A DNA stretch of 64,000 nucleotides from Typhlomys cinereus. Lineage: Eukaryota; Chordata; Mammalia; Rodentia; Platacanthomyidae. Location of the stretch: NCBI GenBank assembly GCA_023101885.1, contig JALPQD010000641.1, positions 902,740-966,739 of the forward strand, written 5' to 3'. Under the pieces are notes generated by a model, which was given only the letters and a program-made list of their open reading frames with translations, did not search any database and was not told where the DNA came from. A program made the translations under genes and the position numbers. Shown piece after piece: positions 59,301-64,000 of this stretch; position 1 is the stretch's first letter, and the number at the start of each line of letters is the position of its first letter.

Positions 59301-62089
59301 TCCTGGGTACTAAATTCTGTTGCAATCAGCTTGCAACATTGCTGATAAATGACCATGAAACGGCTTAAGGGATCGAGGGGTTTATTCTCTTATGATTTCT
59401 GGTTATAGTTCTTAGTCCAGCTTGACGGGAGAGCATGCACCAACACCAAGGTCAAGAGAACTGACCACACCATCACTGCATAACAGCTGAGAGACTGACA
59501 ATCCTTATTTGCCAGACCAGCATATCTGGCCAAGTGAACAGAAGGATGCCGACTCTCTCAACCATCTCTCTGCGATTTAACCAGCTCTCTGTGATTTATC
59601 CAGGGCCTATTCCCACCCAACATGGGCTGGGTCTTCCCCATCAGCTAGACAATCTCCTTCAGGTTTGCTCTGGGCTTAACTCAATCATCAACTCTCTACA
59701 ACTGTGCCCAGAGCTCAAACCCTCAACAGTCAAGTTGACACCAGTGCTTAACTATGATACCTAAAGAATGAGAGGCCAATCCAAATATAAGAGGCGTTCC
59801 ACACTCCAAACAGATATGACCAAAATAGAAACTCGCCACGGCAAATAATAGTCTAAACACTCCACACTCAACACAAAGAAAAGGTGCTGAGAGCTTCAAG
59901 GGGAAAAAAGTTACTTTTAAAGGTAAACCTATTAAAATAACAAATGAGTTCTCAATGGAAACAATAAAAGCAAGAAGAGCTTGCAGATATGTACTTTAAG
60001 TATTGAATGAGCACAAATGTCATCCCAAGCTAATATACCAGGCAAAACTATCTGTCATGATTGAGGAAGAGAGAAAAGTTTTCCAGCACAAAGACAAGTT
60101 TTAAAGGTAAACCTATTAAAATAACAAATGACTTCTCAATGGAAACAGTAAAAGCAAAAAGAGCTTGGGGAGATGTACTTCATGTATTGAATAGCAAAAG
60201 TGTCAACCTAGGCTGATATACCCAGCAAAACTATCTGTCATTATCAAGGAAGAAACTGGATGTCCACATGCAGAAGATTAAAATTTGACCCGTATTTCTC
60301 ACCATGTACAAGACTTAATTCCAAATGGATTAAGGACCTTAATATAAGGCCAGAGACTATAAAAACCTTAGTTGAAGGGTAGGGAACTCCCTCGAGCTGA
60401 TTGGACTAGGAAAACAGTTGGCCTAAATGGAAATCCAATAGCACAGTCGCTACAACCAACACTCAACAGATGGGATCTTATGAAATTGCCAGGGAAGAAA
60501 CAAATGTCTAACAAATACCTTAAAAAATGTTCCTTATCCTTAGCCCTCAGGGAAATGCAAATCAAAACCTCCCTGAGATATCATTTCTCCCTGGTCAGGA
60601 TGGCAAAAATCCACAATACAAACAGCACCAAATGCTGGAGAGGATGTGGTGAGAAGGAAACTCTCCTACATTGCTGGTGGGAATGCAGGCTTATACAACC
60701 ACTCTGGCGAGCTGTCTGGCAATTTTTTAAAAAGACAGAGATAGAATTGCCATATGACCCTGCTATTCCACTTTTCGGAATAACACCTCAAACAGCAAAA
60801 ATTCACCTCTATAACACTAGCACAAGCATGTTCATAGCAGCACTGTTTACAATAGCAAAGTCATGGAATCAACCCAAATGCCCAACAATTGATGAGTGTA
60901 TAAGGAAAATATGGTACATTTATACAATGGAATACTACTCAGCTATCAAAAAAGACGAACTAATGAAGTTTCTCAGGACATGGATAGAACTAGAAACAAT
61001 TATATTGAGTGAAGTATCCCAGACACAGAAAATTAAGTGCCATATGTACTCCCTAATATGTGGATCCTAGTACCAAACCCACTTAGAGACACTGAAGGAT
61101 AAATCTCTGTAATACCTACAGTAATTGCAAAGATTATAAGCAGGGAGGGAAGGGGAAAGAGGGCCCTACCAGAAAAAAGGAGAGCAGGAATCATGCTATG
61201 GCAGAGAAAATAGGCCACCATCAAGGACTGCAAGTAAGTAATGAGACATCTAGTTAAGCTCACAGACTTTCCTTCCTGATCATTTGCAACTGATGAGGTA
61301 TGATCTTACCAGAAAGGGAGGGCATAGATTCTGGTAGATAGAAGGTAACCATCCTGCAAATTGGAGAATGACACCCCCTCACCGCAGTTTTCTATTCTTA
61401 TTCCATCTACTTTTGAATCTACTTTTATAATAAGACCCTATTTTAACAGCCTTTTATCTCTGGCCAGGGAGGTGACATACAATACTCATCAGGATGGAGC
61501 CAAGGGCGGTGTTGAAGCAGCAAAACTGAAGAAAAAGTCAACAAATCATAATTCAGAAAATCAGAGTCTACATCCACCACCTGGAACCAGGCCAGCCTAA
61601 TCTCTCCCCATCCCAAAGCTCAGGGAAATTTGGAGAAAAGGTGGTGGTAAAAATGAAGAAGCCTAAAGATGGGGAGAAGCAATGATATGAAAGATACTCC
61701 ATACAACTTAGGGCCAAAGTAATCATAATAGGACTTTGCATGACCTGCGTAATGACCAACATATCATTGAATCCCCAAAGTCTACCATGGATCACAGGCA
61801 CTACGATCCTTAGAGGCAAGGGATTAACAACCACAATTTTGTTCATACTGAGTCCTTATACCTCATCAGAGAGTAGGACCCAGAAAGAAGTTTGACATGC
61901 ACACTAAAGGATGCTCTAGGAATGGGATGGCAGGGGGCACTGGGAGAAAGGGAGGGAGGTGGGAAAGGAAGGGGAAAAGGTGGGAGTCGAAAGGGGGTCC
62001 AAGGAAGGGGTGGAAGGGGGAAGGGGAATGGAGTACTAATCAACTTTGTATGAGTGGAAGAAATAAAGAAAAAAAAAGAAAAAAAAAAG
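56340..62089 (+). mobile_element. Old, rearranged L1 (right arm) hosting a MaLR element
   Basis: Mirror of 24774-30650 with the same ORF2 deletion, ORF1 tandem duplication and MaLR insertion, so those events predate the split of the two copies. A 232-codon open frame (60372-61070) covers the ORF2 C-terminus, including [18 protein letters not shown], downstream of the deletion. Confidence 0.85.
57714..59759 (-). mobile_element. Complete MaLR-type element (right-arm copy)
   Basis: LTRs at 57714-58134 (421 bp) and 59318-59759 (442 bp) match the left-arm lengths exactly. The target duplication CCTAA lies at 57709-57713 and 59760-59764. It lacks the SINE found in the left copy. Confidence 0.87.
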
Positions 62090-62260
62090 AAACCAGCTGT
62101 AGAACCAAAAAAAAAAAAATTAAGGGCAGAGGATCCTCACTGTTTTACCCAACCCCCCAGTAAGCTTCAAGGCCTGGCTGTCAGAGCAAACACATTACCA
62201 GTTGGGAGCACCAGAAGCAGCATTTCTAGCCTCTCAGTCTCACACTTCTGCTTCCTGAGG

Positions 62261-62288
62261 GGTTTATGTTATGGCTTGAATCACTGTG
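62261..62288 (-). promoter_or_regulatory. 12-spacer recombination signal of the right-arm IGKV segment
   Basis: Minus strand: heptamer CACAGTG (62282-62288), 12-nt spacer ATTCAAGCCATA, nonamer ACATAAACC (62261-62269). Identical to the left-arm copy. Confidence 0.92.
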
Positions 62289-62586
62289 GGACAGTAGCTA
62301 CTACACTGTAGACAGTAGTAAGTGGCAATGTCTTCAGGCTCCAGGCTGCTGATGGTGAGGGTGAAATCTGTCCCAGATCCACTGCCACTGAACCTCAGTG
62401 GAATCCCAGATTGTAAATTAGTTGCACATAGATCAGGAGCTTAGGACCTTTCCCTGGTTTCTGTTGGTACCAGACTAACCAGTTACCAATGTCCCAACTG
62501 ACCTGGCAACTGATGCTGATTCTGTCTCCCAGAGACAAGACAGGGAGGATGGGTTCTGGGTCATTTGGATGTCACATTTCACACCA
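62289..62586 (-). pseudogene. IGKV: IGKV1-like V exon, right-arm copy with three frame-changing indels
   Basis: Mirror of the V exon at 24279-24576. It has GGA where the left copy has the stop TGA, so framework 3 reads GSGSG. It carries two extra bases right after the acceptor (ctagTGgtgtg), one missing T in framework 1 (CTGTCTTGTCTC) and one missing T in framework 2 (ATCTATGTGCAA). The three changes sum to zero but leave everything before CDR2 out of frame. The single-base losses resemble sequencing errors seen elsewhere in this arm, so this could be a functional V segment in reality. Confidence 0.87.
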
Positions 62587-62708
62587 CTAGGTTAAAACAA
62601 GAAAAATATATAGTTTGAAGCATGTTTTAATGTGACGTTCTTAAAAATCCTGCAGCAGGGTCTTACCATACTGAACTTCAAAATGTTCTAATTTAGTCCT
62701 TTCTTTAC

Positions 62709-62757
62709 CTGGAAAGCCAGCCGCAGAGGAACCCAGGAGCTGAGTCGGGTCCCTCAT
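62709..62757 (-). pseudogene. IGKV: Leader exon of the right-arm IGKV segment
   Basis: A 49-nt exon with ATG at 62757 and donor GTAAAGAA. The 3' half differs from the left-arm leader at several bases (GGGTTCCTCTGCGGCTGGC), with two offsetting indels. Confidence 0.87.
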
Positions 62758-62845
62758 GTCTATGCTATGCCTGAGTGTGACTGAGCTGTATAAGGTATCC
62801 CCCTCCTATTAATGAGTGATGAGAACAGTGAGTTGGTCTCTGGCT

Positions 62846-62855
62846 GCATGCAAAT
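62846..62855 (-). promoter_or_regulatory. Kappa V promoter octamer (right arm)
   Basis: The plus strand reads ATGCAAAT at 62848-62855, giving ATTTGCAT on the coding strand, in the same place as in the left arm. Confidence 0.85.
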
Positions 62856-63285
62856 CAACAGGAAGTCTCCACAGAGCCCAGACTAAGGCAGGTTTGCTTA
62901 CAGAATAGGTTCCTCTTTTCATGCCAAAGCAAAAATGTCAGCATAAGATCCTATGAGTTTTTGCTGTTACATCACTTCTGTTCCTCCATATGATTTTTAT
63001 TTTATTATTTTGGCTACATTTCCAATAAGGCAGTGATTGGCCCTCTGAATTGTACATACTTGAACATCAATGATAACAGTCACTGCAAATTGAGACTTTT
63101 ATGGAAAGAGTTGATGTTCAACTCTACCACTGCAACCATGTGCTCCTCCATGATCATATCCTGCTTAATTACCTGCACCAAAACCACTCTAAGCTGGGAA
63201 TTGTCAAACTTACTTGTGCTTCCATCCTGACTCAGCTTGCAATGGTATGCCTTGATTTCTGTTGATCTTTAAAATGTCATGGATT

Positions 63286-63566
63286 GGGGGCTGGAGAGGT
63301 GGCTCAAGGGTTAAGCCTCTGCCTTGCAGGCAGTAGGTCCTGAGTTCGGATCCCAGACCCCAGTATAGACGCCGGGCGGAAGCAGGGGTGGCCTGCATTT
63401 CCGGTCCTGGTATGGCAGAGCCTGTGAATCCCTGGGCAGAGCAAACAAGGAGGAGGTAGAGGCGTCCATGGTGGTTCCTGAATTCGTCGTGGTTCTACAT
63501 ACACACATACATACATACACATATACATATACACACGCACACACACAATTGAATTAAAAAAATTTA
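63286..63566 (+). mobile_element. Long-form SINE (right-arm copy)
   Basis: Counterpart of the SINE at 23300-23580, including the same short insertion in its body. One T is missing near GAATTCGTCGTGG. Confidence 0.88.
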
Positions 63567-64000
63567 AATGTCACAGATTATTAGTCCATCTCTCTGTGCC
63601 TTCTTAACACTCCATTTTCTTCAGAATAGTGGTTCTCTTTTCACAAATGTTCACTCATTACCTGGATATTCTGCTTTTGCTGGCATATCCTTCTACTACC
63701 TTATCTGTCTATCTCTTAAGAAAATAGTTCCAATGTTTGGGTTAGTGGAGATCAAGTGAGATACAGAAAGAAGTACATAAGAATGAAAGTAGAAGCCCCA
63801 TATTTAGCAACTGTAGCAACATGGAGTCCATAGGATCCTCCCATATGAGCACGCTGATATTGATGATTCCAGGCAAATGAAGAAGAGGGTAGCATGAAAA
63901 CAGGGCTCCCATGAGTATAGATCCCCTGAAGTGAGCATTATGCAGTGACAACAAGCAGTCATAATGACAGATAAGGTACACATAGAACCAGTTACTTCTC

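Larger units (their letters stand above)
42467..64000 (-). repeat. Right arm of the giant inverted repeat
   Basis: Reverse complement of the left arm. It is close to identical in the outer 14 kb and progressively noisier toward 42.5 kb. It carries 2171 bp not in the left arm (54142-56312) and lacks the SINE at 28468-28582. Confidence 0.95.

Noticed and set aside
1..64000. CRISPR array, prokaryotic operon or phage-like system
   Set aside because: The window has spliced immunoglobulin and V2R exons, L1, SINE and LTR elements. The regular repeats are microsatellites and L1 monomer-like units.

Overview
The window is germline DNA from a rodent. It carries immunoglobulin kappa variable (IGKV) segments with 12-bp-spacer recombination signals, vomeronasal type-2 receptor (V2R) seven-transmembrane exons, young rodent-style LINE-1 (L1) copies, and tRNA-derived SINEs with a B2/ID-like head. 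The long SINE form (head, GC-rich body, CA-repeat tail) does not match the mouse or rat elements I know. A myomorph rodent outside Mus/Rattus is my low-confidence guess.

Left third (1-22.8 kb): old L1 debris and simple repeats; a nested pair of LTRs (4.0-4.8 kb); an IGKV4-like segment on the minus strand (5.1-5.8 kb); a chimeric SINE/L1 insertion (6.7-7.8 kb); a nearly full-length young L1 on the minus strand (8.0-14.0 kb); an IGKV1-like segment on the plus strand (16.3-16.9 kb); a twin-primed L1 (17.6-18.3 kb); a SINE (19.6 kb); and a 5'-truncated L1 (21.7-22.8 kb). All three IGKV segments on this side of the fold have an octamer, a 49-nt leader exon and a recombination signal. No J or C segment is present, so this is an interior part of the kappa V cluster.

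Right two thirds (about 22.86-64 kb) form one giant inverted repeat folding at about 42.47 kb. From outside to inside each arm holds: a SINE; an IGKV1-like segment; an L1 that carries a complete two-LTR MaLR-type element; a V2R terminal exon; a second L1 carrying a SINE; and an L1 fragment that runs straight into its own reverse complement. The arms are not identical. The V2R exons differ at 6 of 893 bases. The left arm has a SINE whose empty target site survives in the right arm. The right arm has 2.17 kb absent from the left. The IGKV copies carry different lesions.

By eye, divergence between arms rises steeply toward the fold and becomes rich in single-base indels and unexpected CpGs. I therefore think the palindrome may be two haplotypes, or two real paralogous copies, joined through a low-quality fold-back read. 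A true palindrome with a poorly sequenced centre is the alternative. Single reads crossing 38-47 kb would settle this.

No intact single-copy protein gene, RNA gene, CRISPR array or prokaryotic feature is present. The functional content is the IGKV segments (two apparently open, two broken), the V2R exons (open but lacking the other exons), and one near-complete but mutated L1.
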